From CAKVON01 sp902475665 (GTDB lineage Bacteria; Actinomycetota; Coriobacteriia; Coriobacteriales; Atopobiaceae), in NCBI GenBank assembly GCA_036321795.1, contig JAWQCY010000002.1:186001-250000 (forward strand): a stretch of DNA of 64,000 nucleotides, in the 5' to 3' direction. How positions within the stretch are numbered: position 1 is the stretch's first letter; the number at the start of each line of letters is the position of its first letter. Shown here one piece after another: positions 1-8,161 of the stretch. The position numbers and the translations under genes are program-made. The notes below the pieces were generated by a model. The model made no database searches. It had not been told where the DNA came from and saw only the letters and a list, made by a program, of their open reading frames with translations.

Positions 1-1241
1 ATGAACCAGATGATCGCGATCGCGGCGACTGCCCACAAGATGATCGTCGGGAAGCCATTGGCCTTGGGGATGAAGATGGTCGGAATCGTGGGCTCGATGG
101 CGCCGAAGGAGACGCCCTTGGTGGCATAGGTCACGAGACCGAAGATGATGAGCATGTTGGCCATCGTGGAGATGAACGGGTGCATCTTGAAGCGCGCCGT
201 GAAGAAGCCCGCGATGGTGGTGAACACCGTGGTCAGGCAGACGCAAACGACCAGGGCCAAAAGCGCGCGGGCAATGATCGGCATGCTGGTGAAGTCGAAC
301 GCGACACCGAAGACCGTACCGGTGTTGATGCCCTGGTGCATGATGATCGTCGCGGCGGTCATGCCCATGCCGACCATACGGCCGATGGACAGGTCGGTGC
401 CGGTGAGCAGGATCAGGCCGGCGACGCCGAGCGCGTAGAACATGCGGGGCGAGGCCTGCTGCAGGATGTTGAGGACGTTCTGGTAGGTCAGCAGGTGCGT
501 GCCCTTGACGACGGGCGCCACGATGCACAGCGCGATGAAGACCATGCAGATGACGATGTACAGGCCGTTCCTCAGCAGGAAGTCACGCGTGTTGAACGTG
601 TAGGCGTAGTTCTCGCGCTTCTGGGCCTGCTTCTCGGCGAAGGTGAACTTGCCCATGCGCAGCATGTCGATCAGGTGGTACTTGTAGGCAAACGCCTCGT
701 GCTGGCGGTCCTTGATCTGCTGCAGCTCGGTCTGGTAGGTCACCTTGGCGTCGAACTGACGGTTCTTGTAGATGTAGTTCTCCTCCTTCTTCTCCTTGGC
801 GTCGGAGAGTCCGGAGAGGTTGGCGTTGTGCTCGCTGGCAAGGTCGGCGAGGGCCTTGTCGTACTTCGCCTTGGCCTCGACCTTCGCCGCGGCGCAGCTG
901 GCCTTCACGGGCGAGAAGTACTCGCTGTCAAAGTGCTGCTTCAGGTAGCCCTCGGCTTCGGCGATCAGGCCGTCGACCTCGGCCTTGTGGGAGGCCTCGA
1001 CCTGCTTGGCCTTCTCCATCTCGGCCTTGTAGCCGGCGATGGCCTCGTCGCGCTCGGCGCGGGTCAGGACGCGGTCGTTCTTGGCGATGTCGATGCTGGT
1101 CTGAAGCTCGACGACGCGGGTGGTGCCGTCGGCTCGCAACTCGTCGATCTTGTGCTGGATCTTGCTGACATACTCGTCGATCGGCTGGAGGAGCTTGGTC
1201 TCCTCCTCGATCGAGAGAATCTTTCCGCTGGGTGCGGCCAT
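1..1241 (-). CDS. mglC: Galactose/methylgalactoside ABC transporter permease, MglC-like (partial, long N-terminal extension)
   Basis: This is the inner-membrane permease of a sugar ABC importer. The gene starts at ATG 1241 and runs off the left edge, so the C-terminus is missing. The first ~220 residues are charged and helical, rich in Glu, Lys and Ala, and look like a coiled coil. The first membrane segment begins only at about residue 223, after a stretch reading NTRDFLLRNGLYIVIC. The membrane part matches MglC/RbsC-type permeases (segments such as GVAGLILLTGTDLSIGRMVG). E. coli MglC starts almost directly with a membrane helix, so the extension is unusual. The gene lies 16 bases after the stop of the ATPase gene and is the last seen gene of an mglB-mglA-mglC operon. 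The family is clear; galactose as substrate is inferred from the neighbours. Confidence 0.85.
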   Translation of the reverse strand, partial: MAAPSGKILSIEEETKLLQPIDEYVSKIQHKIDELRADGTTRVVELQTSIDIAKNDRVLTRAERDEAIAGYKAEMEKAKQVEASHKAEVDGLIAEAEGYLKQHFDSEYFSPVKASCAAAKVEAKAKYDKALADLASEHNANLSGLSDAKEKKEENYIYKNRQFDAKVTYQTELQQIKDRQHEAFAYKYHLIDMLRMGKFTFAEKQAQKRENYAYTFNTRDFLLRNGLYIVICMVFIALCIVAPVVKGTHLLTYQNVLNILQQASPRMFYALGVAGLILLTGTDLSIGRMVGMGMTAATIIMHQGINTGTVFGVAFDFTSMPIIARALLALVVCVCLTTVFTTIAGFFTARFKMHPFISTMANMLIIFGLVTYATKGVSFGAIEPTIPTIFIPKANGFPTIILWAVAAIAIIWF

Positions 1242-1257
1242 GTGATCTCCCCTTCCG

Positions 1258-2766
1258 TTACAGGTACTTCGCGCTCAGGCGCAGCAGCTCTTCCTGGTTG
1301 GTCTCCTTGGTGTTGACGATGCCCGAGAGACGACCGTTGGACATGACGCCGATGCGGTTGGTGATGCCCAAGATCTCGGGCATCTCCGACGAGACCACGA
1401 TGATGGTCTTGCCCTGCTTGGCCATCTTGATGATCAGCTCATAGATCTCGTACTTGGCGCCGACGTCGATGCCACGCGTGGGCTCGTCCATCATGAAGAC
1501 CTGCGGGCCGCGCTCGAGCCACTTGCCAAAGATGACCTTCTGCTGGTTACCGCCGGAAAGCGACGAGATGAGGTCATCGGGGCCCATGCACTTGGTGTTC
1601 ATCGTCTTGATCTCGGCAGCCGTGGCACGGACCATCTTGTCGTTGGACAGGGCTGGGCCGCTCTTGTACTGGCCGAGGTTGGCGATGGTGGTGTTGAACG
1701 TCAGGTCGCCCTTGAGGAACAGGCCGTTGGCCTTGCGCTCCTCGGTGATGAGGGCAAAGCCGTGGTCCATTGCGTCGCGGGCGCTCGAGAAGTTCATCAG
1801 GCGGTCGCGGAAGTAGACACGGCCGGCGGCGCGGGTGCGCACGCCGAAGATGGTCTCCAGAAGCTCGGTTCGACCGGCGCCGACCAGGCCATACAGACCG
1901 AAGATCTCGCCCTTGCGGACGTCGAAGGTGATGTCCTTCAGGTGCGGCTCGTACTTGGTGGAAAGGTGCTGGACCGACAGGATCGGCTCGCCGGGCTCGT
2001 TGTCGACCGGCGGAAAGCGGTTCTCGAGCGAACGGCCGACCATTGCGGAGATCAGCTCGTTCATGTCGGTGTCCTTGGTGCTCTTGGTCATGACGAGGTT
2101 GCCGTCACGAAGCACCGAGACGTCGTCGCAGATCTCGAAGATCTCGTCCATCTTGTGCGAGATGTAGACGAGCGCGATGCCCTGGCTCTTGAGCATGCGC
2201 ATCATCGAGAAGAGCTTCTCGACCTCCTGGGCCATGAGCGACGAGGTGGGCTCGTCAAGCACGATGACCTTGGCGTTGTAGGAGATTGCCTTGGCAATCT
2301 CGCACATCTGGCGCTGCGAGACGCTCATGTTCTTCATCGGCTGCGTGAGGTTGACCGTCATGCCGAGGCGACGGAACAGGTCCGATGCCTCCTTCTTCAT
2401 GCGGGCCTCGTCGATGACGCCTGCCGCGTTGGTCGGGTAGCGGCCGAGGAACAGGTTGTCGACGACGTTGCGCTCGAGGCACTGGTTGAGCTCCTGGTGG
2501 ACCATGGCGACGCCGTTTTCCAGCGCGTCCTTGGGACCGGAGAAGCTCACCTCGCGCCCATCGAGGATGATGTCACCCTCGTCCTTCTGATAAGTGCCGA
2601 ACAGGCACTTCATCATGGTGGACTTGCCTGCGCCGTTCTCGCCCATGAGTCCCATCACGGTGCCGCGACGCACGTTGAGGTTGATGTGGTCGAGGACCCT
2701 GTTGCGACCGAACGACTTGCTCATCCCATGGATTTGCAGGACGTAGTCCTCTTGCTCATCCGCCAT
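1258..2766 (-). CDS. mglA: Galactose/methylgalactoside import ATP-binding protein MglA
   Basis: This 502-residue ATPase has two fused nucleotide-binding domains and would energise sugar import with the MglC-type permease. The first domain has Walker A GENGAGKST at ~43-51, an unusual signature SVSQRQ near 150 and Walker B VIVLDEPTSS. The second has the degenerate Walker A GLVGAGRTE usual for this family and signature LSGGNQQK near 405. Length and layout match MglA/RbsA/XylG. ATG 2766 is preceded by an AGGGG ribosome-binding site. An operator-like element (2793-2810) and a hairpin (2826-2857) lie between it and the upstream binding-protein gene, which suggests the ATPase and permease can be expressed at a different level or from their own promoter. 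Confidence 0.93.
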   Translation of the reverse strand: MADEQEDYVLQIHGMSKSFGRNRVLDHINLNVRRGTVMGLMGENGAGKSTMMKCLFGTYQKDEGDIILDGREVSFSGPKDALENGVAMVHQELNQCLERNVVDNLFLGRYPTNAAGVIDEARMKKEASDLFRRLGMTVNLTQPMKNMSVSQRQMCEIAKAISYNAKVIVLDEPTSSLMAQEVEKLFSMMRMLKSQGIALVYISHKMDEIFEICDDVSVLRDGNLVMTKSTKDTDMNELISAMVGRSLENRFPPVDNEPGEPILSVQHLSTKYEPHLKDITFDVRKGEIFGLYGLVGAGRTELLETIFGVRTRAAGRVYFRDRLMNFSSARDAMDHGFALITEERKANGLFLKGDLTFNTTIANLGQYKSGPALSNDKMVRATAAEIKTMNTKCMGPDDLISSLSGGNQQKVIFGKWLERGPQVFMMDEPTRGIDVGAKYEIYELIIKMAKQGKTIIVVSSEMPEILGITNRIGVMSNGRLSGIVNTKETNQEELLRLSAKYL

Positions 2767-2792
2767 TTGATCACCCCTCTTTACCCCTGGTA

Positions 2793-2810
2793 ATTGTTAA
2801 CGTACTCATT
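2793..2810 (-). promoter_or_regulatory. LacI-type operator candidate upstream of mglA
   Basis: Read on the minus strand this is AATGAGTACGTTAACAAT. Exactly the same 18 bases occur on the plus strand at 5735-5752 before galM, and a relative lies before mglB at 4302-4320. The shared core is GTACGYTAACA. The LacI-family regulator at 4557-5597 lies between these genes and is the natural candidate to bind all three. The identity is seen in the sequence; the function is inferred. Confidence 0.6.
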
Positions 2811-2825
2811 TGCTTGATATGCAAA

Positions 2826-2857
2826 GGGCCGGGGAGAGATGAGACTCCCCCCGGCCC
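2826..2857 (-). terminator. Intercistronic hairpin between mglB and mglA
   Basis: GGGCCGG-GGAG pairs with CTCC-CCCCGGCCC around an 8-base loop, 36 bases after the mglB stop on the minus strand. It is followed by a short T-rich run (TTTGC). It is probably a partial terminator or an mRNA stability element that raises binding-protein mRNA relative to mglAC. Confidence 0.55.
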
Positions 2858-2893
2858 ACACGTCCACTTAGGTGTCAGACGCCGAAGTCAACG

Positions 2894-4168
2894 CTAGGCC
2901 AGCAGCGAGGTGTAGGAGCTGCCGTTGTCGGTCTTCACCATGTTGATGGCGAACGCGTCGTACTCGCCCGGGTTGCCGAGGCGGTTGGTGATGTTGGACT
3001 CGGTCTGACCGTCGCCGCCGATGTACTCGACCTTGAGGTTGAGCAGCTTGTCGTACTTCTGGAGCAGCGGCTGGTACGTGGCGGACAGGAAGTTGTCGGC
3101 AGAGTTGTAGATGTCCAGCCAGACCTTCTTCTCGGGGTGCTTCTCGGCATCGAGCTGGGCCTGGGCCTTCTCGTACAGGGCGGTGGCGTCCTTGAACTTG
3201 TCGGCGTTCTCGGCGGTGACGGCGAGGTTCATCGCGTAGTAGGAGCGATCCTCCTCGCTGTACTTGAAGTCACCCTCGCCGAGGACGTTGCCGGCGTCGT
3301 CGGCCTCGACGATACCGGTGTTGATGTCAACACCGTCGAGCGCGTTGCGGAGCAGGCGCAGGGTGAGGTAGGCCTGGACGGCGGGGTTCTGGGAGATGGT
3401 GCCGGCGTAGCCCTCGGAGATGGCGGCAACGGCGTCGGAGTTGGCATCATAGCCGAAGGTCGGGACCTTGTGCTCCTTGGACCAGCCGTTGAACATGGCC
3501 ATGCCCATGCCGTCGTTGTTGGAGACGATGACGTCGATCTGGTCGCCGAAGGAGGAGGCCCAGGAGCCCAGGGCGTTACCAGCGGTAGCGGCATCCCAGG
3601 TGGCGCCTGCGGAGTTCTTCATCTCCTGAGAGGCCAGCTCGCGGACCTTGTACTTCTTGCCATTGACCTCGATCTCGCCGTCCTTGACGACGGTGGCGGA
3701 GCCGTCGGTGTTGGTGCCGGCGGCCTCGGAGACGATGGCGCCGTCCTTCTCGACAGCGGTGCCGAGGGCCTTGCGGCAGCCACGGGTACGGGCGATGGAG
3801 TCGTTGTGGCCCACGTCACCGATGGCGAGGACGTAGCCGATGATGCCGTCGCCGTTGCGGTCGATCTTGTCGATGTTCTTCTTGATATAGTCGACGACCA
3901 TCTGACCCTCGAGCTCGCCGCCCTGGTTGGCGTCGAAGCCGACGTAGTAGGTGTCCTTGTTCCAGTTGAGGGTGGTCATGTCGAGCTCACCGGTGGAGCT
4001 GTTGGACGGCTGGCGGTTGAAGAAGACGACCGGCTTGTCCTTGTTGGCGACCGCGTCACCGCCGGCGGCATCATCGCCGCCACCGCCACAACCCACGAGG
4101 CCGCTGGCGACCACGGTGGTCAGGCCAAGACCACAGTACTTGAGGAAATCACGACGAGAAACTGCCAT
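2894..4168 (-). CDS. Galactose-binding lipoprotein, MglB-like, apparently circularly permuted
   Basis: This is the extracellular sugar-binding lipoprotein of the mgl importer, 424 residues. The start is ATG 4168, with ribosome-binding site GGGAAGGGAAG; an upstream in-frame start at 4210 is less likely. The N-terminus has a Tat-type motif (SRRDFLK, 4-10) and lipobox LVGC (Cys27). The mature protein begins directly with PVVFFNRQPS (46-55), which in MglB is about 100 residues into the protein. A calcium-loop-like DRNGDG and SNNDGMGMAM follow in normal MglB order. After the usual C-terminal end (AENADKF) comes a ~22-residue helical linker. The last 77 residues (348-424, with WLDIYNSADNF and DAFAINMVK) correspond to the MglB N-terminus (VTIYKYDDNF, KALAINLVD). 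Domain order is therefore rotated. The alignment is from memory. Confidence 0.9.
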   Translation of the reverse strand: MAVSRRDFLKYCGLGLTTVVASGLVGCGGGGDDAAGGDAVANKDKPVVFFNRQPSNSSTGELDMTTLNWNKDTYYVGFDANQGGELEGQMVVDYIKKNIDKIDRNGDGIIGYVLAIGDVGHNDSIARTRGCRKALGTAVEKDGAIVSEAAGTNTDGSATVVKDGEIEVNGKKYKVRELASQEMKNSAGATWDAATAGNALGSWASSFGDQIDVIVSNNDGMGMAMFNGWSKEHKVPTFGYDANSDAVAAISEGYAGTISQNPAVQAYLTLRLLRNALDGVDINTGIVEADDAGNVLGEGDFKYSEEDRSYYAMNLAVTAENADKFKDATALYEKAQAQLDAEKHPEKKVWLDIYNSADNFLSATYQPLLQKYDKLLNLKVEYIGGDGQTESNITNRLGNPGEYDAFAINMVKTDNGSSYTSLLA

Positions 4169-4301
4169 AACGATCTTCCCTTCCCTATCTGCGTGCCTTC
4201 CGCACGCCATTTATCTTGTAGCGGGACGAATCCCGCCGAGACACCAGAGGAACGGTGACGCAAGGGCTTGCTGGGTTGACCACTCATCCGTGGCCATCTT
4301 C

Positions 4302-4320
4302 AATTGCGTACGCTAACATT
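4302..4320. promoter_or_regulatory. LacI-type operator candidate upstream of mglB
   Basis: AATTGCGTACGCTAACATT lies 134 bases before the mglB start. It contains the near-palindrome TTGCGTACGCTAA and shares the core GTACGYTAACA with the elements at 2793-2810 and 5735-5753. The surrounding gene-free stretch 4169-4556 otherwise holds only the lacI terminator at 4400-4432 and the mglB leader. Confidence 0.5.
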
Positions 4321-4399
4321 CACGCGCCGCAACAATCACGAAACATTCTTGAACAATGCCGAACGGTCTGTTTTGCAACCGCGAACGGCACCAATTGAA

Positions 4400-4432
4400 A
4401 AGGGCCGCCCTCTGGCAAGCGAGGCGACCCTT
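4400..4432 (-). terminator. Rho-independent terminator of the LacI-type regulator gene
   Basis: On the minus strand AAGGGTCGCC pairs with GGCGGCCCTT (10 base pairs, one G-U) around a 13-base loop, followed by TTTTCAATT. It lies ~125 bases after the regulator's stop codon. Confidence 0.7.
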
Positions 4433-4556
4433 CAGGAAAATCGCAGCTAAACAGCAATATATGACTAATTATTCGACCAGTCGAAAACGACCGCGCCCAC
4501 ACGGGCGAGCCCGTCCGCGGACCATTCGGGGCCGAGAGGTGCCGTCGGCTCGACGC

Positions 4557-5597
4557 CTAGAGACCGACAGGCGCCACCGAGGCGCGCTCGACGAGGGTGC
4601 CGGGGATGCGGATGGCCACCACCGGGTTGTCGGCCGGGTCGAGCGGGATGGCGTGCTCGAAGGCGGTGCGGCCGCGCCGGTGGTTGTCGAAACGCACGGT
4701 GGTGAGCCTGCTGTTGGGGACGTAGTCAGCGAGCGAGTCGTCGACGCCAACCACGCTCACGTCCTCCGGCACGCGCAGGCCGTGGTCGCGCAGGGCCCAT
4801 ATGACACCGTTTGCCATCTGGTCGTTCGCGGCGAAGACCGCGGTGAACACACGATCGTGCTCGAGCATGCGGCAGGCCGCCTCGTAGCCGCTGTCTGCCG
4901 ACCAGTCACCTCGAACCGGCTCGACGACGGGCAGTCCCCTCTTCCGGAGGGTGTCGCGCCAACCTGCCTGGCGATAGCCCTCGTCGATGGAGGACTCGGG
5001 GCCGGCGACATAGCGGATCTGGGTGTGGCCGTTGGCCATCAGGTGGCCCATCAGCGTGAGAGCGCACTGGTACTGGTCGGAGTCGACCGTGGTGCAGCGC
5101 GGGTGTTCGCGCATCGACACGATCACCGACGGCAGGCCAGGCAGCGGCGTGAACTCGTCGAAGTCCGGCGCCAGGCGGCTCATACCGAAGATGACGCCGT
5201 CGACGGGCAGGGCCGCCATCGAGCGCGACGCCTCGCCCAGCGAGAACTCCTTGTCCTTGCTGACCTCGATCAGGGTCACGGCGTAGCCACGCTCGCGCGC
5301 GGCGGCGGTGATGCCGTCGAGCATCGAGAGGTTACCGAACTCGGTGATGTCGTTCACGCACAGGCCGACGGAGTGGTACCTGCCGTCCCTGAGGGAGCGG
5401 CCCGCGTAGTTGACGCGAAAGCCAAGCTCGTCCATCGCCTCGCGCACGCGCTTGCGGGTGCGCTCGCTGACGTTGGGCATGTCGTTGGCCACACGCGAGA
5501 CGGTCTGCTGCGAGACGCCGGCAAGGCGCGCGACGTCGTTCATCGAGACCGTACGGCCAGGCTGCACCCGCTCGTCCGCTCGCCCGCTTCCACCCAT
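4557..5597 (-). CDS. LacI/GalR-family transcriptional regulator
   Basis: This 346-residue repressor has a LacI-type helix-turn-helix at residues ~19-42 (MNDVARLAGVSQQTVSRVAN), a hinge segment, and a periplasmic-binding-protein-like sensor domain (VGLCVNDITEF, then VSVVGVDDSLADY near the C-terminus). ATG 5597 is chosen because it has a GGGGGTGG sequence upstream; a 17-residue-longer start at 5648 is possible. It sits between the mgl importer genes and the divergent gal operon, and operator-like sequences lie before mglA, mglB and galM. It is therefore probably the galactose-responsive repressor. Family certain; effector inferred. Confidence 0.92.
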   Translation of the reverse strand: MGGSGRADERVQPGRTVSMNDVARLAGVSQQTVSRVANDMPNVSERTRKRVREAMDELGFRVNYAGRSLRDGRYHSVGLCVNDITEFGNLSMLDGITAAARERGYAVTLIEVSKDKEFSLGEASRSMAALPVDGVIFGMSRLAPDFDEFTPLPGLPSVIVSMREHPRCTTVDSDQYQCALTLMGHLMANGHTQIRYVAGPESSIDEGYRQAGWRDTLRKRGLPVVEPVRGDWSADSGYEAACRMLEHDRVFTAVFAANDQMANGVIWALRDHGLRVPEDVSVVGVDDSLADYVPNSRLTTVRFDNHRRGRTAFEHAIPLDPADNPVVAIRIPGTLVERASVAPVGL

Positions 5598-5683
5598 TTG
5601 ACATCCACCCCCATAGACGCTCGCGGCCATTTGCTCGTCGGCCGACACTTTATAGCTGCACAGGATACCACCCGACCACTCGC

Positions 5684-5726
5684 AGGGACTTTTGGACCGA
5701 TTGCGGGAATTGGCCCAAAAGTCCCT
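5684..5726. promoter_or_regulatory. Long inverted repeat in the lacI-galM intergenic region
   Basis: AGGGACTTTTGGACC (5684-5698) is mirrored by GGCCCAAAAGTCCCT (5712-5726), 14 of 15 bases complementary, with a 13-base spacer. It lies between the divergent regulator and galM, immediately before the operator-like element 5735-5753. No T-run follows and no gene ends here, so a binding site for a dimeric regulator (for example a second control protein) is more likely than a terminator. Confidence 0.55.
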
Positions 5727-5734
5727 CGCGATGT

Positions 5735-5753
5735 AATGAGTACGTTAACAATA
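5735..5753 (+). promoter_or_regulatory. LacI-type operator candidate upstream of galM
   Basis: Contains the same 18 bases, AATGAGTACGTTAACAAT, found inverted before mglA (2793-2810). It is 73 bases before the galM start in an AT-richer stretch that would suit a promoter. Confidence 0.6.
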
Positions 5754-5825
5754 ATACTGAGAAAAAACTGTGCGACTCTGCCAAACGGCAGCTCAGGCAC
5801 AACAAACGACCTTCGGGGGCATGTC

Positions 5826-6899
5826 ATGGCTGACATCAAGCGCTTTGGCAAGACCGACGACGGAACGGACGCGAGCGTCTACACGCTCTCATGCGGCGAG
5901 GTGACGGCACGCGTCACGGACTTCGGCGCGACCCTGCTCTCGCTGTGCGCCCCCGACCGAGAGGGACGCCAGGCCGACATCGTGCTCGGGTTCGACCGGC
6001 TGGACGGCTACTTCGACAACCCCGCCTGCTACGGCGCCACCATCGGCCCGTCCGCCAACCGCACCGACCGAGGCCGGGTCGCCATCGGCGGGACCACCTA
6101 CCAGATGCCGCGCAACGACGGACCCAACGGCCGCAACAACCTGCACACCGACCTCACACATGGCCTGCACAAACGCGTCTGGGACGCCACCGCGGCCGAG
6201 GACGGCACCTCCGCGTCCTTCTCGATCGACCTCGCCGACGGCGAGCTCGGCCTTCCCGGCAACCGCCGCTTCACCGCGACCTACTCGCTGGCGCCCGCGG
6301 CGGAAGGCGGCGTGGCGCTCACCGTGGAATACGCCTGCGAGTCGGACGCCCCCACCTTCGTCAACATGACAAACCACACCTACTGGAACCTCGCCGGCCA
6401 CGACTCCGGCCTCGCGCTCGCCCAGATGGTAAGCGTCAACGCAAGCCGGTACCTGCCGCTTCGCGACGACAACGTCTCCGCGGGCGAGGTTGCCGACGTC
6501 AGCGGCACCCCCTTCGACTTCCGCAGGCCCAAGACGCTCGGCCGCGACATCAACCAGGAGAACGCCCAGCTTGCCCAGGGACGCGGCTACGACCACTGCC
6601 TGTGCGTCGACGGCTACGAGCCCGGCGCGGCGCCTCGCCACGCCCTGAGCGCCGAGGACCTCGCCTGCGGCCGCACCCTCGACATCTACATCACCACGCC
6701 CGGCGCGCACCTCTACACCGGCAACTGGCTCGGCGACACCGACGCCAAGGCGGGAGCCACCTACACCCCGCGCTGTGGCTTCGCCTTCGAGCCCGAGTTC
6801 TGGCCCGACAACATGCACCATGCCGACTGGGCCCACCCCACCTGCGAGCCGGCCCACCCCTACTCCCAGACCATCGTCTATCGTTTCTCCAACAAGTAG
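5826..6899 (+). CDS. galM: Aldose 1-epimerase (mutarotase)
   Basis: Interconverts alpha- and beta-galactose so that galactokinase receives its substrate; cytoplasmic, first step of the Leloir pathway. The 357-residue protein shows the family hallmarks: GATIGPSANR near residue 75, the catalytic-histidine segment NMTNHTYWNL, and a catalytic-glutamate segment FEPEFWPDN near the C-terminus. ATG 5826 follows a GGGGG sequence. It is the first gene of the galM-galK-galT operon, with operator-like elements upstream, divergent from the LacI-type regulator. Confidence 0.93.
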   Translation: MADIKRFGKTDDGTDASVYTLSCGEVTARVTDFGATLLSLCAPDREGRQADIVLGFDRLDGYFDNPACYGATIGPSANRTDRGRVAIGGTTYQMPRNDGPNGRNNLHTDLTHGLHKRVWDATAAEDGTSASFSIDLADGELGLPGNRRFTATYSLAPAAEGGVALTVEYACESDAPTFVNMTNHTYWNLAGHDSGLALAQMVSVNASRYLPLRDDNVSAGEVADVSGTPFDFRRPKTLGRDINQENAQLAQGRGYDHCLCVDGYEPGAAPRHALSAEDLACGRTLDIYITTPGAHLYTGNWLGDTDAKAGATYTPRCGFAFEPEFWPDNMHHADWAHPTCEPAHPYSQTIVYRFSNK

Positions 6900-6952
6900 C
6901 AGGCAAAACGGTCGCGACCCGCGTCGGCGGGCCACCCGAGAAAGGAAGCACC

Positions 6953-8161
6953 ATGAGCGAGAACGTCTGCCCCGATCTTCTCTCCCACCTCACCGAGCTG
7001 TTCGAGGCCTCGTTCGGCCCGGTGGACGGCAAGCGACTGCTGCACGTACACGCGCCCGGCCGCTCCGAGATCTCGGGCAACCACACCGACCACGAGGGCG
7101 GCCACGTCATCGCTGCGGCCCTCGACGTCGCGGTCGACGGCCTGGCCTGCGCCAACGGCACCAACGTCGTGCGCGTGGCCTCCGAGGGCTACCCCCTGTT
7201 CGAGGTGTCCCTGGACTCGCTGGACGTCCGCGAGGACGAGAAGGGCACCACCGCCAGCCTCGTCCGCGGCATGGCCCACGAGGTCACGGCCGCAGGCGCC
7301 ACGCCGGCGGGCTTCGACCTCGCCATGACCTGCACCGTCCCCTCGGGCGGCGGCCTGTCCAGCTCCGCCGCCGTCGAGGGCGCGTTCGGCCGCGCGATGG
7401 AGGTGCTGTGGGACGCCACCGCGGCAGAGCCCGTCGCCCTCGCGCAGATGAGCCAGCGCACCGAGAACAACTACTACGGCAAGCCCTGCGGCCTGATGGA
7501 CCAGGCCGCCGTCTGCCTGGGTGGCCTCGCCTTCATGGACTTCGAGGACTCCGCCAACCCCAAGACCCAGAAGCTCGAGCTCGACTTCGAGGACCACGGG
7601 TACGCCCTGGTGCTCGTCAAGGTCGGCGCCGACCACGCCGCCTCCACCGACGACTACGCCGCCGTCCCCGGCGAGATGCAGGCAATCGCCGCCAAGCTCG
7701 GCCACGCCCGCCTGTGCGAGGTCGACAAGGCCGACTTCGACCGCCAGGTCCCCGCGCTGCGCGAGCAGTTCGGCGACCGTGCCGTGCTGCGCTGCATCCA
7801 CTACTGGTACGAGAACGGCCTCGTCGACCGCCGCTGGGACGCCCTGCAGTCCGCCGACGTCGACACCTTCCTGCAGCTGACGCGCGCCAGCGGTGCCAGC
7901 TCCGCCATGTACCTGCAGAACGTCGTGGCCGAGCTCGGGCGCGAGCAGCCCGCGATGTACGCCCTGGGCCTGGCCGAGCACGTCCTGGACGGCCGCGGCG
8001 CCGTCCGCATCCACGGCGGCGGCTTCGGCGGCACCATCCAGGCCTTCGTGCCGCTGGACCTTGCCGACGAGTTCGTCGAGCGCATGGACTTCTGGCTCGG
8101 CGCCGGCTCCGCCCGTCGCTACGCCGTCTCCGACAAGGGGGCGTACGCGGCATGGCTGTAA
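6953..8161 (+). CDS. galK: Galactokinase
   Basis: Phosphorylates galactose at C1 with ATP. This is a GHMP kinase of 402 residues. The substrate-binding motif is APGRSEISGNHTDHEGG near 33-49, a divergent form of the classical GRVNLIGEHTDY signature that I associate with galactokinases of gut Gram-positives. The ATP loop is PSGGGLSSSAA near 126, and the third GHMP motif is VRIHGGGFGGT near 350. Start ATG 6953 has GAAAGGAAG upstream. Its stop overlaps the start of galT by 10 bases, so translation is probably coupled. Confidence 0.92.
   Translation: MSENVCPDLLSHLTELFEASFGPVDGKRLLHVHAPGRSEISGNHTDHEGGHVIAAALDVAVDGLACANGTNVVRVASEGYPLFEVSLDSLDVREDEKGTTASLVRGMAHEVTAAGATPAGFDLAMTCTVPSGGGLSSSAAVEGAFGRAMEVLWDATAAEPVALAQMSQRTENNYYGKPCGLMDQAAVCLGGLAFMDFEDSANPKTQKLELDFEDHGYALVLVKVGADHAASTDDYAAVPGEMQAIAAKLGHARLCEVDKADFDRQVPALREQFGDRAVLRCIHYWYENGLVDRRWDALQSADVDTFLQLTRASGASSAMYLQNVVAELGREQPAMYALGLAEHVLDGRGAVRIHGGGFGGTIQAFVPLDLADEFVERMDFWLGAGSARRYAVSDKGAYAAWL

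Noticed and set aside
180..1316. Long plus-strand open frame of 378 codons
   Set aside because: It is an antisense shadow of the permease gene, produced by high GC; no ribosome-binding site or domain.
4356..5825. Upstream extension of the galM open frame over ~490 codons
   Set aside because: It overlaps the LacI-type gene on the other strand and has no protein-like features; galM starts at 5826.
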